DNA of 64,000 nt, from NCBI RefSeq assembly GCF_029784155.1, contig NC_073692.1:430075324-430139323 (forward strand), read 5' to 3'. The translations under genes and the position numbers were made by a program. The stretch comes from Uranotaenia lowii (lineage: Eukaryota; Arthropoda; Insecta; Diptera; Culicidae). Below are positions 45,498-57,126 of the stretch, piece after piece; position 1 is the first letter of the stretch; every line of letters starts with the position of its first letter. The notes beneath the pieces are model-generated. The model saw nothing but the letters and a program-made list of their open reading frames with translations, searched no databases and was not told where the DNA came from.

Positions 45498-46792
45498 CTG
45501 TAACTATGCAAGCGCTTCTAGAAAATCTTAAATTGACTCAAATATTGACTTTTTGATTAACTTACACTTACCATTTTGCATCCTGAATCCTCCCTATTTA
45601 TATAGCTTACTCCGATTCACTGGTTTGATTTTCAAAACGAGCGGCCGAACTTTATTCGATTTTTCGGTTTTCTATTCTTCTTGCAAGTCAATCCAATATA
45701 TCTTCTAAGTTTGAAGTTTTTGTTTCAAAAAATTATTCTTTTCCGTTGAAAAACATTTTTCTTAGGTTGAAAGAAAATTTAGTTTGTTTTAAAAGAAATA
45801 TGCAATTGAAAAAATGTCCTTTGAATCAAAGAATTTGTTTAAAATCAAAGTCCAAAATTTATCAATTCAAAAAAATTATTCTTTCTTTCTAAAATTATTC
45901 TTTTGAATCAAAACTAAAATTAAACTACCACTTTTCATGCAATACTTCGTGGGACACAAGCAGTGGTGTCAAATGAATTTATTGTTTATCAATGCCAAAA
46001 GACATACACCTGTTAAACAGCCAATTACTTTTTTGTCTTAAAAGATACGAAGTTATGAAATTGGACAAAATTGTGCAGCGGAAAATTTCCTTTAGGGGGT
46101 TCAAAAATTGACACAAAAACCATTAGCAGGCTCGGTTCCACAGAAGAAACAAAAATGATGTTGATTTTTCAGTACAAAATATTCAATCTTCCCATACAAA
46201 CCTTAAAGTTTAAATTTACTCATGTAAACGTTACTTAAAAATTCTGCAAAAATCATGGCTGAGTTTTGAACCAAAACGAAGCTTTTAAGACCCCAGAGTT
46301 TGAGAAATTCAAAAATTTAAATTTTTCAAAAAGTGATTAACTGTATCACAAAATATAACTTAAAAAAGCCAAATCAAGCTTTTCCCGTAAATTGTGATTG
46401 AATTTAAACTTAGATGAATCAGGAAACCATCCACTTTCAATTATTTTTTTTCGAACAGTTAAAATGGAACTATCTTGAGAATGGAGTGCAATGTAATGCA
46501 ATTACATGATTTTCAAGAATTACTAATGACCTGCAAAGAGGACTTAATTGTACACAAGACGAAGAATCTAAGTTACCATTTTTAATTAAGAAGTACATTT
46601 TCTTATCGGTTTGACGTTGAATTTAGTGCTGACGGACAATTTTTTGACGGAATGTTTATTGTTATAACCGATTAGAGTATTTTATTTAGTTGAACTTTCC
46701 TATACATATGTACTGACTGACGTTATTTATACATAGGTATAAGTTGTATGCTAAGTGTGTATCCTAATTATTATTTGAACTTTTTGTTCAAG

Positions 46793-46934
46793 GTACGGCG
46801 AAAACCTCAACCAGCTCCTACCTTACAAGACTCCAAAGGACATTTCATAAGTGAACCTAGATTGACTGAGCCAGATACACCATCACCACATAAACGTATG
46901 GGTTCGCAAAGAAGACTCGCACCAAATTCAGCAC
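46793..46934 (+). CDS. RGK-like small GTPase, second coding exon
   Basis: The acceptor TTTTTGTTCAAG ends at 46792 and the donor GTAAGT starts at 46935; phase 0 in, phase 1 out. It reads VRRKPQPAPTLQDSKGHFIS, then EPRLTEPDTPSPHKRMGSQR and RLAPNSA. Basic, Ser/Pro-rich linker continuing the N-terminal regulatory region; TPSP and RMGSQR look like kinase-site contexts. Confidence 0.8.
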
Positions 46935-47055
46935 GTAAGTATCGTATGTTTTATTAAATCACTTGTATAAAGCTGAACCATTCAAACAAAACAAAACCTT
47001 TTTTACTCAAACTCAAAGCATCAACAGGTAACCTTCAATAATTCCCATGTTTTAG

Positions 47056-47175
47056 CTCCGAAAAAAACGAATGCCTTTCTAGATGTACCCCACATGAATT
47101 TACAACAGCTGCAAGTGAATGACCCAGACGAAGATGATAATATCAGGCTGAGGACATTTAGTTCATCAAAACAAG
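47056..47175 (+). CDS. RGK-like small GTPase, third coding exon
   Basis: The acceptor CCCATGTTTTAG ends at 47055 and the donor GTAAGA starts at 47176; phase 1 at both ends. It reads (P)PKKTNAFLDVPHMNLQQLQ, then VNDPDEDDNIRLRTFSSSKQ. The acidic DPDEDDN patch followed by RLRTFSSS is compatible with an RGK N-terminal linker. 118 bases after its donor a Tc1-like element begins in the intron. Confidence 0.8.
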
Positions 47176-47359
47176 GTAAGACCAATTATTTTATCTGGAA
47201 ATGTCGCTGCATCTAGACTGGTTACACCAATGAATTGAACTGAGAACTGAGAAGTGTTTATTTAACAAAAATCTATAGATTATTCCTCATACTAAGGAGT
47301 GTTCATTTTATAAAACGGACACTTTGTTTTGACGATATCTTATTCATTTATTGACCAAA

Positions 47360-49288
47360 TCACATTACCAGGCGCAGCTCAGGACAATTTGGCGCATTGT
47401 CCTCTTTCTCAACAAAACATATCTTGAAGGATTTCAGTAGTTTGAGAGTAGCTGAAGCGTGGTGTGCGGAATAGACTAGTTCACTTTTCGGCTTTTTTCG
47501 CAGATCACAGCCGGACTCATATGGGTTGTTTTTCATGCAAATTCAAGTATTTCTGGCAAATTTGAGATCAATTGAACTAATCTCTGTTCTGCGCAATGAG
47601 TTTTTGTGAAAAAACCATTTTTCGTGAAATTTTTTTTATGAAAGTTCTAGCAAGTCCCTGTTAATATAAAACGATAATTTTAAGATGCAAGGTGGTTGAT
47701 ATTATTAGCATATTTATGGATCTGTTTTAGATAACCGTTCAAAATAAACCGAAAATATTTACAAAATCATAAACTACCAACTTGTACAGAAATTTTACTT
47801 ACAAGTTGAAAGTAAAAAATCTGCAGTAAATTATAAAAAAAAAGATTTTTTCACAAAAGCTTTTTTGCTAAGCTAGCCCTTTTTATTACCTTTCTTTTGA
47901 TATAATAAATATACAAATTGGATTTATAGCAGTCAAGTTATTTACAGATGTTTGCAACAAATTTGAATTGATACAATATTTTTCATTCATGTTTTCTCCA
48001 CACCAACTTGTGCACAAGCAAAGATATTTTATTCAATCTAGTACCCCATGACTGGGCCAGGAGTTAAAAAAAGCGCGCGCTTTGATCAAGTTGTATGCAA
48101 ATGCAAGTTCTCTTGATGCCACGTTTTTCAGATTGCATGATGCTAATACTTGAATAGGAACACTGTTATGATTTGAAAACTGATGCATGAATATTTGAAT
48201 AATTTCGCTCCTATTCTTGCGATAGTTACATTTTAAACATCAAATGAATTGTAATAAACATAGGTATCTTAATAAGAAAAGATTTTGCGAAAAATATTTT
48301 TTTCGGATTTGCTGCAGATTTTAAACCTTCAACTTGTAAGTAAAATTTCTGTACAAGTTGGTACTTTATGATTTTTTAATTTTTTTCGGTTTATTTTTAA
48401 CGATTATCTAAAACAGATCCATAAATATGCTAATAATATCAACCACTATGCTTCTTAAAATTGACGTTTTATATTAATAGGGGCTTGCTAGAACTCTCAT
48501 AAGAAAATTTTCAAGAAAAATGGATTTTTTTCACAAAAACGCAGAACAGAGATTAGTTCAATAAATCTCATATTTGGCAGAAATACTCAAATAAAGCCGA
48601 AAAGTGAACTAGTCTAGTGCGGAAGCAAGGTCAGGCCAGAACAATGGCATGGGCTTGTATGATGACTATAAAGATGAACAAGGCGTTTTTTGATGCATTC
48701 CATAATTTTCACCATTATTGATGATACCTGTTGTGAAATATGACGAACTTCTTTCCCCGCAAGAGCAGATAGCTTGTCAAACAAGCACTTTTTTGCCAAA
48801 CTTTTCGATTCCAATGGATCGCTTATCATGAAGTCCCTCCTTACCAACAATTGCGTTGAAAAATTGCTGCCCAGGAAGACCGGCTGTGTCTTGTTTGCAA
48901 TAAGTTTCATCGTCCATTAAAATGCAACGGTTACTTTGCTTCTTTAAAATCGTATCCAGTCTCCGACATCGCTGCTTCGCTCGTTCGTGCTGTTCCGCGC
49001 TCCGTTAAGGATGTCTCTGCTTCCTGTAGTCTCAATGTGGTTCCCAACGGAAATTTTCAGTATCTTGACAATTCTTCGAACAGAGTTGTTGTCTTGCTTA
49101 ACTGTGCCTCTTCTGGTTTCGGATCTTGGCAAATTTTCAAGAGTATGGTGTTCTCCAAACTTCTTGATGATTTGATAAACCGCATACTTCGATCGTTTCA
49201 CAAGCTTTGCAATATTTCTACACGATAGTCCATCTGAGCAGTACTTTTGAATTATAAAAACACGAGTTTCTTTATCAATTCGTCCCAT
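47360..49288 (-). pseudogene. Tc1-like transposase pseudogene, split by an insertion
   Basis: The ATG at 49286-49288 opens MGRIDKETRVFIIQKYCSDG with a helix-turn-helix (SCRNIAKLVKRSKYAVYQII). A large part of the second DNA-binding unit appears deleted and the frame shifts. ERAKQRCRRLD leads to MDDETYCKQDTAGLPGQQ (first Asp) with stops after it, then MPLFWPDLAS (second Asp), where the fold-back element is inserted. Beyond it the frame resumes KICFVEKEDNAPNCPELR, but the catalytic Glu is replaced by LVM and a stop (47360-47362). Spacing to the lost Glu suggests the DD37E-like arrangement again. Confidence 0.85.
47472..48616. mobile_element. Complete fold-back (long inverted repeat) element, 1145 bp, 8-bp target duplication
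   Basis: The ends TAGACTAGTTCACTTTTCGG and its inverse continue as arms of about 350 bp each (to about 47825 and from about 48310). GTGCGGAA is duplicated exactly on both sides (47464-47471, 48617-48624). An 8-bp duplication and long arms without coding sequence suggest a hAT- or P-type fold-back MITE. It interrupts the Tc1-like transposase between the second Asp and the Glu region. A second copy is at 33980-35209. Confidence 0.9.
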
Positions 49289-49439
49289 TTTACGAAATCC
49301 AGTCGCTTTCTCACAAAAAATATGTTAGTGCTTTGTCGACAATCATTTATACACGATGAAACCAGTTTATCAAATTTTAGTTAAACGTCAACTTTTTATC
49401 GTAACATCTAGGTGTCCGTTTTATAAAATGAACACTCCT

Positions 49440-50335
49440 TATTGTTAGGCAAATTGTCAAGCATATCCGGCTTATGTTATCGAAGTTACTACAGTATTTT
49501 CTCCTATCCACGCATTCGTCCAAAATTCTACAGATACTTCTTCGATCCAGAGCTTAAAAATTGTACTTCATTTTCTAAAAACTTGAAACATAGGTATTTG
49601 CTTTATTTCACTCAGATGAATCAGGTTGAGACATTCTTGTCAGTTAGGTGGCGTAATGAAAGACGTAGATCCGGAATCAGCTGCACGTTGTTCACCACGA
49701 TGCCTTGTGCATTAGACTGCCCCAAATTTGTATGGGAAATTCAAAACCTGTGAATGTTATGCGCTGCAGGCTAAAACTGATCCTAGGATTAGAACATGAT
49801 CTCATGCCAAATTTGAACCAGATCGGATCACAGGAAGGATCAATGAACCTGAAGTTTGTATGGGATGTTGAGACATTTTGCTCGGGAGAAACATGAAAAA
49901 CCATGAAAAAAGTTCCCTTCGGTCAGATTCTTTTGAATACGGTTTTCCTTAAAACCCAAATTATGACAAATATTTCATCCCAAGACTTCATAAGTGTTAA
50001 GATAAAGAAGTTGTTAGGCTTCAAATATGGGCTAACTTTTTTGAGGGTGGTATTGGTTAATGAGTCGGGGCGGTTGAACATATTGACGCCTCATTAACAG
50101 TAGTCAATTCAACATTTTCCAGACTGATTCCCAAAACCTCTTGTGAGTTAGTGGCGTCTGTCTAGATTGAGCTCCAATGTAAAACTAACTTAACTAGTCT
50201 TAACGATTCCTACTTAAGAATTTCTACGACTACTATGATCGGATTACAGTTTTTTTCAACAGAATTCTAATGAAAAATTCTCAATTTACACATTTTAATG
50301 AAATTTTATGCACTGATTATATTTAACATTTTCAG
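49440..50335. other. Intron of the GTPase gene
   Basis: Non-coding; ends in the acceptor TTTAACATTTTCAG (50322-50335). An imperfect direct repeat of TTTGTATGGGA...GAGACATT-type phrases occurs at 49625-49880. No gene recognised. Confidence 0.6.
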
Positions 50336-50551
50336 GCGTTGTTAATCGTGGAGATTCGTTCCGAAGAAGAAGATCTAGAAGCAGCAGCTTGGCCCCTGCG
50401 AGCCCGATTGCTCCAGAAAAAATACTTCCTGTTAACAACACCCCTATTGATTCCTACGAAGTAATCATGATTGGAGCAGCCGGTGTTGGCAAAGGGGCAT
50501 TACTGTCTCAATTCAAATCCTCAGAATGCATAAACGCCTACGACACAAGAG
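50336..50551 (+). CDS. RGK-like small GTPase, exon with P-loop (gene continues beyond)
   Basis: The acceptor TTTTCAG ends at 50335 and the donor GTAAGT starts at 50552; phase 1 at both ends. It reads (G)VVNRGDSFRRRRSRSSSLAP, then SPIAPEKILPVNNTPIDS, YEVIMIGAAGVGKGALLSQF and KSSECINAYDTR. In the joined protein the P-loop is residues 201-208. Order (Ser/Arg-rich block, short linker, G1 box, then SQF.SSE...YD) matches RGK GTPases, plasma-membrane-associated proteins that bind calcium-channel beta subunits. The residue after GK is Gly, where Ras-type GTPases have Ser/Thr that coordinates magnesium. Boxes G2-G5 are not found in the remaining window, so the rest of the G domain lies to the right or in another place. 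The assignment to RGK is by pattern, not by search. Confidence 0.78.
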
Positions 50552-50865
50552 GTAAGTATTCAAGGGTCTCATTGAAAGGAAAACTGTGGGAATGAGGCCG
50601 GATAAATCTATTAAAAGGCACAGTTTTTATCGTTACTGTACGTTACGTTACGTTATCGTTACTGTATAACCAGTTTCACGTCATTTCATCAAACATTCAA
50701 AAAATTGTTTACTTGCGAAAAAATTATATAGATATATTCTATTGACAATATAAATAGGTTAATAATTCAGAGTAGAAAAACACTTTCTTTAACATGATTT
50801 TAATCAATATTTATAAACTCTAGTTCAAGATAGGACAATCTTAGATTTGTCAAAAAAACAATCAA

Positions 50866-52403
50866 GTGGCTCTTTCTGAAAGTTTGTTTTGGCACTTCCG
50901 ACTTAAAAGGTTGCCGACCATACCGATATATACTGATATATTGTCCCATTCCGGGCGACTACCCACCTTTTTTTCAGTTCTTATTTTGCATTATTTACAA
51001 AAAACTGGCACCTGGTGGGGAGCCCATCCAGAAGATCTTTTAAAATTGTATCGAACAACTATTCTCTCAGTGATGGAATATGGTAGCTTCTGCTTCCAGT
51101 CAGCTGCCAAATCTCACCTCATTAAACTCGAGCGTATCCAATACCGCTGTCTCCGCATCGCTCTGGGCTGTATGCCCTCAACGCATAACTTGAGTCTCGA
51201 AGTTTTGGCGGGAATACTTCCTCTTAAAGATCGATTCAATTTACTATCACTCCGGTTCCTCATCAGGTGTGAGGACATGAACCCATTGGTGATTGTGAAT
51301 TTCGAAAGTTTACTTGAGCAAAATCTTCAAACTAGATTTATGGCTATATACCATGTCCTCATGTCAATGCAGGTAAACCCTTCTTCGTATTCTCCAACTC
51401 GTGTTTGTAGCCCAGATTTCGATCATTCTTCTGTCCAGTTTGATTTGTCTATGCAGCAGGAAATTCGTGGAATTCCAGTCTCACATCGCCCTCTTCTGAT
51501 TCCAAGAATTTTCGAAGCTAAATATAGCCACGTCGATGCTGATAAAATGTACTTTACCGATGGATCACTTATAGAGGAAGCAACAGGATTTGGAGTGTTC
51601 AACGAAATATTTAGCGCCTCTTACAGTCTCCAGTCACCATGTTCTGTGTACTTCGCAGAGTTAGCTGCTATTCATTGCGCTCTGGATAGTATCGCTGCTC
51701 GACCTGTGGAACACTACTATATTATAACTGATAGTCTCAGCTCTGTTGAAGCAATCCGCTCCATAAGACCAGGAAAATTCAGGCCGTACTTCATCGAAAA
51801 GATACGCTATGTATTGACTACTTTGTCAAGACGTTGCTTTTCCATTACCTTTGTCTAGGTCCCCTCACATTGCTCGATAGTAGGCAATGAGAGGGCAGAT
51901 TCCCTTGCAAAGGTGGGTGCGATGGAAGGCAACATTTACCAGCGTGAAATCGTATTCAACGAATTCTACTTCTTGGCACCTGGCAAGATCAACTAGTTAT
52001 CAACTGGCAGCGCAGATGGGACGAGGATGACAAGGGTCGGTGGCTTCACTCGATTATCCCAAAGGTAAGCCTTAAACCCTGGTTTAATAGATTGAACCTC
52101 AGTCGGGATTTTATTCGTATATTTTCCCGTTTCATGTCCAATCATTCTTCCTTGAATGCGGTACTCTATCGTATAAATATTGCTGGCAGCAATTTATGCG
52201 GTTGTGGCCTAGGTTACCATGACATAGAGCATATTGTTTGGTCGTGTGAGGACCATCTTGTCGCTAGAACGAATTTAATAGACTCCCTTCGGGCCCGAGG
52301 AAAACCACCTGACGTTCCAGTGAGGGATGTGTTAGCTGTGATGGACTTGGACTACATGTTCGAAATATACCTTTTCCTAAAAGCTATTGATCTCCGTCTA
52401 TAA
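50866..52403 (+). pseudogene. LINE ORF2 C-terminus: RT connection, RNase H, zinc-knuckle-like tail
   Basis: From about 51000 the frame reads GTWWGAHPEDLLKLYRTTIL, SVMEYGSFCFQSAAKSHLI, IQYRCLRIALGCMPSTHN, the usual post-RT region of I/Loa/R1-type LINEs. RNase H follows with its acidic residues in YFTDGSLIEEATGFG, YFAELAAIHCALDS and YIITDSLSSVEAI. A TAG at 51856-51858 replaces the expected Trp before VPSHCSIVGNERADSLAKV (fourth acidic residue). A frameshift near 51965-51985 moves to TWQDQLVINWQRRWDE, and the last frame (52092-52403) holds LCGCGLGYHDIEHIVWSCED, a CCHC-like motif common at the end of these ORFs. RNase H presence points to the I group (I, Loa, R1, ingi). Confidence 0.85.
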
Positions 52404-52440
52404 TTCTTTTTATTTTCATATTTCCCTTACTATTTCCTAT
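50866..52440 (+). mobile_element. 5'-truncated I/Loa-like LINE with RNase H domain
   Basis: The C-terminal part of a LINE ORF2 plus a 3' UTR, inserted in the GTPase gene intron about 310 bases after its P-loop exon and in the same orientation. Endonuclease and RT core are missing. After the final stop (52401-52403) comes CCCTTACTATTTCCTATTCT and a TTAGC repeat, after which the block shared with 20640-20754 begins. Confidence 0.8.
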
Positions 52441-53000
52441 TCTTAGCTTAGCTTAGCTTAGCTTGATTGACTACTCACATCCACCTTAAGTCATTGAAAC
52501 CGAAATGACGTTAAGAATTCGGAATTATACTTTTAAAATGATTTAAAATGAAGTTCTTACTTTCCATAGTTCATTTCATCATAATAGTACTAAAGCATTT
52601 CGAATTCCATTACCGCTGGTGTGGCTCAGTAGAATGAATTCCACATCGCCAATGGTTGCTACTCCGTGATTGACCGAGGCCATCAATTTTGCCCAGAGGT
52701 CAAAAGAATGATGTCTGGGATTGACAACACATTCACAATGAACAAAACTGATGCTCTCTCTTTATACATCAATAACGGCGCCGGCCACGTCCTAGTAGTC
52801 AATATATAGAGAGAAAAATAAGAGAAAGGGATGATAGAATGTAAAATTATGCTTTAGGACCGAGGTCACCTCTGCATCCTAGCAAAACAATTTTTGTAGG
52901 GATGGGGGAAAAGGGATATGATCAGGAGCCACCTTTGACAAGTGTATAGATCTTAGTAAACCTATTTCCGGTGCTTTCATTGTTCCTAACAAAATGTTTT
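52441..53000 (+). repeat. Repeat block following the LINE, shared with 20.6 kb
   Basis: TAGCTTAGCT repeats, then TTGATTGACTACTCACATCC and CTTAAGTCATTGAAACCG, are almost the same as the start of the 20640-20754 insert. From about 52612, ACCGCTGGTGTGGCTCAGTAG looks like a pol III A-box, with a weak B-box-like TGGTTGCTACTCC near 52656. This may be a LINE 3' UTR or an adjacent SINE; I cannot decide. Confidence 0.5.
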
Positions 53001-55290
53001 TTAACTCTACACAATAAAACAAAAAATCAAGAGACATGTACATCAGTTAACGGAAAAGTCATGAAACTTATTGTGAATAACATGTATCGGCCCACCAGCG
53101 TAACAATCTCACTATAAAAACAGTGTAGATAAAATACAAATCAAAATTATTTAATTTAAAGTTTTTCTTCGGCTGATATTTGTAAGCTACTTGGTAAAGG
53201 ATGACCCCATTTAAACATAAACTCCTAAGCTTCTGAACTAGGTAGGTTTCCTAATCAAACTTCTGAACAATCATAAAAACATGGAATAATAATGATGAGA
53301 GAGTAAGCTTGGCAGAATTTTCAAATGATTTCTTTCAATTATGATACATTGTGAATTTTACAGGTTTGAAGGCCTCAGCCTAACCTCAAAATATGATAGA
53401 TCAGAATCGATTTTCGAAAAGAGCGCAACTAAAATGCGCCATTTCGGGAATAATATCGACATAATCTTCCTTTTAATAGGCGACACACAAATGTTAAGGC
53501 TATGTTTTTTACGAAGTTCAGTCGTGCCTTGGTTTTTGAAAATTATCATGTTTTTAATGAATACTTATAATGATTTTTAATTTTGTTTGTATTCATACAG
53601 TATAGTATAGTTTTATAAATTTTTCGATTTAATTCTATTCAAGTCTGAAATTGTACACGAAATAAAATTAAAACTTAACGGATCACATAACTGGATGATA
53701 AATCTAAGAGATTTTATGTAAAAAATACGTTTGAAGCATATTTGTACATGATACTTTACAAAGTCAGCATTAACGGCGTACGGCTTAAAATCGATAACTT
53801 TATAATGACTTTTATTCCTACACTTTGAATAGCTGACACAAAATAATACCAAAAGATTATAAAATAATATCATAAGTCATAATGTTGTTTGCTATTTAAA
53901 TAAAAATATGAAAATGATGTTTGTTGCTCAAAAAGCATTTTTGTGCCAGTTCAGTAAAGAAATTAGTATTTAGTTGAATTCGACCCAAGTAACTTTTTAA
54001 ATTCTCAACTTTAATACATTTTGAAGTATCCACAGTAAATTATTTAAGATAAAAAGGCAAATAACATCTTAGATAAAATAGAAGTCAAACACTATAAAAG
54101 AAAAATTTCAAATTGATTCTTGTATGAAATTTATAACTTTTAGAATATTTTGTGATTATTGAACAAATAAATATTATGTTTGAAAATGGTTGGGTCTTAC
54201 CAATTGCTGCCATAGTTTTTGAAATTCTTCCGCTTCTTATTTCATTTGATGTCTCTTCAGTTGATTCAGATAAAACATTTTGATCAAATGATACACATAG
54301 CTAAAATGAAAAATTTGCAAAATTTTCTGCTTTGAGTTCTGCAATAAAATATATTCAAAATTATTTAAAAAATTTTCATAAAAAAATATGTCTGTTTTTA
54401 CGATGGAAAAAATAATGACGCCCAAGAAAAAACATGATAATTTAAATAAAAAAAAGCTAATGAATGATTTTGATGGAAGTTAAAACAAATAATGAGATAA
54501 TAATACTTAGCTTTTGATATGACTGTAAAGTTCAGATCTGCTTCACAGAGAATCAAGGAATACAGATTCCATTTTAATGCAAAACCACGAGTTCACATCC
54601 TTGTCGGACACCTTGGATCTGTCCGTCTCTTGAAGATCCGTCCACAATTGCCAAGCCCGAAAGGATCGAAATATCCATTCTTCAATATTCTTCAACACCA
54701 TTGAAACAAAACAACAAATTCTCGAAAAAATTGAGGAGCTTGAAAACTCATTTCCCTTACTATTTCCTATTCTCTTCAAAAAGTGTTAAAAAAGTGATCT
54801 AGACTTAAGCAAACAATTGTAAAAAACAAAACGAGTTTAGCTCCTTAAAGCCTCAAGGTATGAGCCGTTTCATATAAACGAATTACAAAAAAAAATATTT
54901 ACAAAAAAATACACCGTTCAAAAGTAATTTCGCAAACTTCACTTTTTATCATAACGTTTTTTCCTATATTATTTAATGAGTGCTTACGATTAAAATATGT
55001 AAAATTTTCAGAAAAAAAACAAAAAGTGGCGCATTGTGCCCTAACGACTTCAATCAATTAGGTCAATTTGGTCGGGATTCGACCAGACCGAACTGATCGC
55101 CAATTTCTAAAAATATAAGTTATCTGTTGCAGCGGATGCGAAACATGCCAATGAAAATCAGAAATTTTTTTCGATTTTTTATTATTTTATTAGAATTTTT
55201 TTTAATGCTGCAGACAGTAGAAATGGCAAAAATGCGTTGTGCCACAATGAACTGAGAGCCACCTTAGAGGTAAAGATGAAAAACATGTTT
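53001..55290. other. Non-coding, no gene seen
   Basis: AT-rich DNA, probably still intron of the GTPase gene. About 54540-54775 is less AT-rich and contains, at 54749-54772, TTTCCCTTACTATTTCCTAT, also found at 52422-52441, so a LINE tail fragment is likely here. No coding frame supported. Confidence 0.45.
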
Positions 55291-56142
55291 TGGTAGGCTT
55301 GCCAGACACTTTCAGAAAAAAAGCGGAACATTTCAAGAAAAAAAGCGGGACATAGCCGAAAAAAGCGAGACTTTTGAAAAATTCTTTAAAAAAGCTTGAT
55401 TGTTTGGCCAAACTTATTCGTTTACCATCAGCCAAAGTTGTTCATATAAAATACACCAAAGTTTTGTTACGCGGATCGATTTTGCTCAGTTTTTTCTTAA
55501 ATGACCTTTATTTACAAGGTTTTTTGCCATTTTCCATAGTTCTCGTGAATTAATACGTTATTTGAGAGAAAATTATTTATTTATTTATTTGAGAGAAAAT
55601 ATTTCATGTAAACGGGTGATTAAAACCCTTGTGTAATAACAAACAAATTTAAAATTGGTTTAAAAAATTAAAAAAATTAAAGAAAATTTCCATCATTGTA
55701 TACTTTGTACAATTGAATCTTAAAAAGATGGTGCATAAAATAAGGCAATTTAATAAAGATTACGACGAAAAATTAAGATCTATAATCATTTGGAAGCAAC
55801 TTAAAAAATATTTTCTTCATACCAAAATTATTTACATTGCATTGGTTCAACATGCTCTAAGAACGATAAACTGAATCAGAATCTTACTGTGATGCTAAGA
55901 ACATTAGAGTTATTAAGTATTGCCTAGTAGAAACTATTAAAAATACTGCTTATTTTGAGGAAAACGTATTTTAAGTTTTCTGTGTTGAACCGATGAATTC
56001 AAATTGAGGCTAAAGGTTGATTTTTACTAGCGTAAGTCAGTGAACTTTGTAAAAGTTTGCCAAGAAAAAAAGCGGGACATTTTGAGGAAAAATCGGGACT
56101 GCGGGACATGTCCCGCTTTTGCGGGACGGATGGCAACCCTAT
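55291..56142. mobile_element. MITE-like element with TTGCCA ends, about 850 bp
   Basis: Left side TAGGCTTGCCAGACACTTTC with AAAAAAGCGGGACA units; right side, inverted, ATAGGGTTGCCATCCGTCCC with TCCCGCTTTTT units. A small perfect hairpin CGGGACATGTCCCG lies near 56102-56115. No transposase. Boundaries are approximate and I see no clear target duplication. Confidence 0.5.
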
Positions 56143-56626
56143 ATTTTGATCATGAAATCTGTTTTTTTTGCGAAATAGTCTTGTGTGTTGATTTTTTTTT
56201 GATTCTAAACAGTTCTTCAACTCGTCAAGAACTAATAACCGACAAATTAAACGATAAAAAACGTTACCGTGGCTAAAAACTTCATGTTGCAGATTATTGG
56301 CATTTATTAAAATCTCGTTCAGCCAGACTGAACCGAATCCCTTGAATTTGCCTAACTAAAGCGAATGTTAGGCTTTATAAGAGTCTCAATGTGATGGTAA
56401 AATGACCAAATGAGATATCTAACGAAATGGTATCAATAGGTAGGACTGTGAACTTAGAAATCAATTGATGGCGTTCAGTTCGGTCTGATCAAATCCCGAC
56501 CATTTCATCGAGTAAAACAATTTTAATGTCAAAATGTAGCGCTTTGTGAATCTATTGATGTATCTTTTAGCACAGAGAACAGACGAACAAGCTCGAAAAA
56601 AAAATCTTCAGAAAAGTGTGTAAAAA

Positions 56627-57126
56627 NNNNNNNNNNNNNNNNNNNNNNNNNNNNNNNNNNNNNNNNNNNNNNNNNNNNNNNNNNNNNNNNNNNNNNNNNN
56701 NNNNNNNNNNNNNNNNNNNNNNNNNNNNNNNNNNNNNNNNNNNNNNNNNNNNNNNNNNNNNNNNNNNNNNNNNNNNNNNNNNNNNNNNNNNNNNNNNNNN
56801 NNNNNNNNNNNNNNNNNNNNNNNNNNNNNNNNNNNNNNNNNNNNNNNNNNNNNNNNNNNNNNNNNNNNNNNNNNNNNNNNNNNNNNNNNNNNNNNNNNNN
56901 NNNNNNNNNNNNNNNNNNNNNNNNNNNNNNNNNNNNNNNNNNNNNNNNNNNNNNNNNNNNNNNNNNNNNNNNNNNNNNNNNNNNNNNNNNNNNNNNNNNN
57001 NNNNNNNNNNNNNNNNNNNNNNNNNNNNNNNNNNNNNNNNNNNNNNNNNNNNNNNNNNNNNNNNNNNNNNNNNNNNNNNNNNNNNNNNNNNNNNNNNNNN
57101 NNNNNNNNNNNNNNNNNNNNNNNNNN
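56627..57126. other. Assembly gap, 500 N
   Basis: A run of exactly 500 N; ORFs that cross it are artefacts of translating N. Sequence right after the gap (57127-57210) is less AT-rich and reads, on the minus strand, SVECVDKILLAAGGPEVFRR, which looks coding but is cut by the gap and not recognised. Confidence 0.98.

Larger units (their letters stand above)
44658..46792. other. Intron of the GTPase gene
   Basis: AT-rich intron. It contains a strong hairpin (45058-45191) and a minus-strand coding-like segment (45267-45497), listed separately. The remainder (45610-46790) is low in information. Confidence 0.6.
47294..49439 (-). mobile_element. Tc1-like transposon, host of a nested fold-back element
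   Basis: The ends are AGGAGTGTTCATTTTATAAA at 47294 and its inverse ending at 49439, both bordered by TA (47292-47293 and 49440-49441). Without the nested 1145-bp element and its duplicated 8 bases the length is about 1 kb. It lies in the intron between the third and fourth GTPase coding exons. Confidence 0.88.

Noticed and set aside
45572..45604. TATA box plus 10-base first exon on the minus strand
   Set aside because: The ATG would lie upstream of the expected start site 30 bases from the TATA, so promoter and exon do not agree.
54543..54779. GVRQGC-like phrase on the minus strand suggesting reverse transcriptase
   Set aside because: Only six residues in an otherwise unmatched frame; a chance match or too decayed to support.
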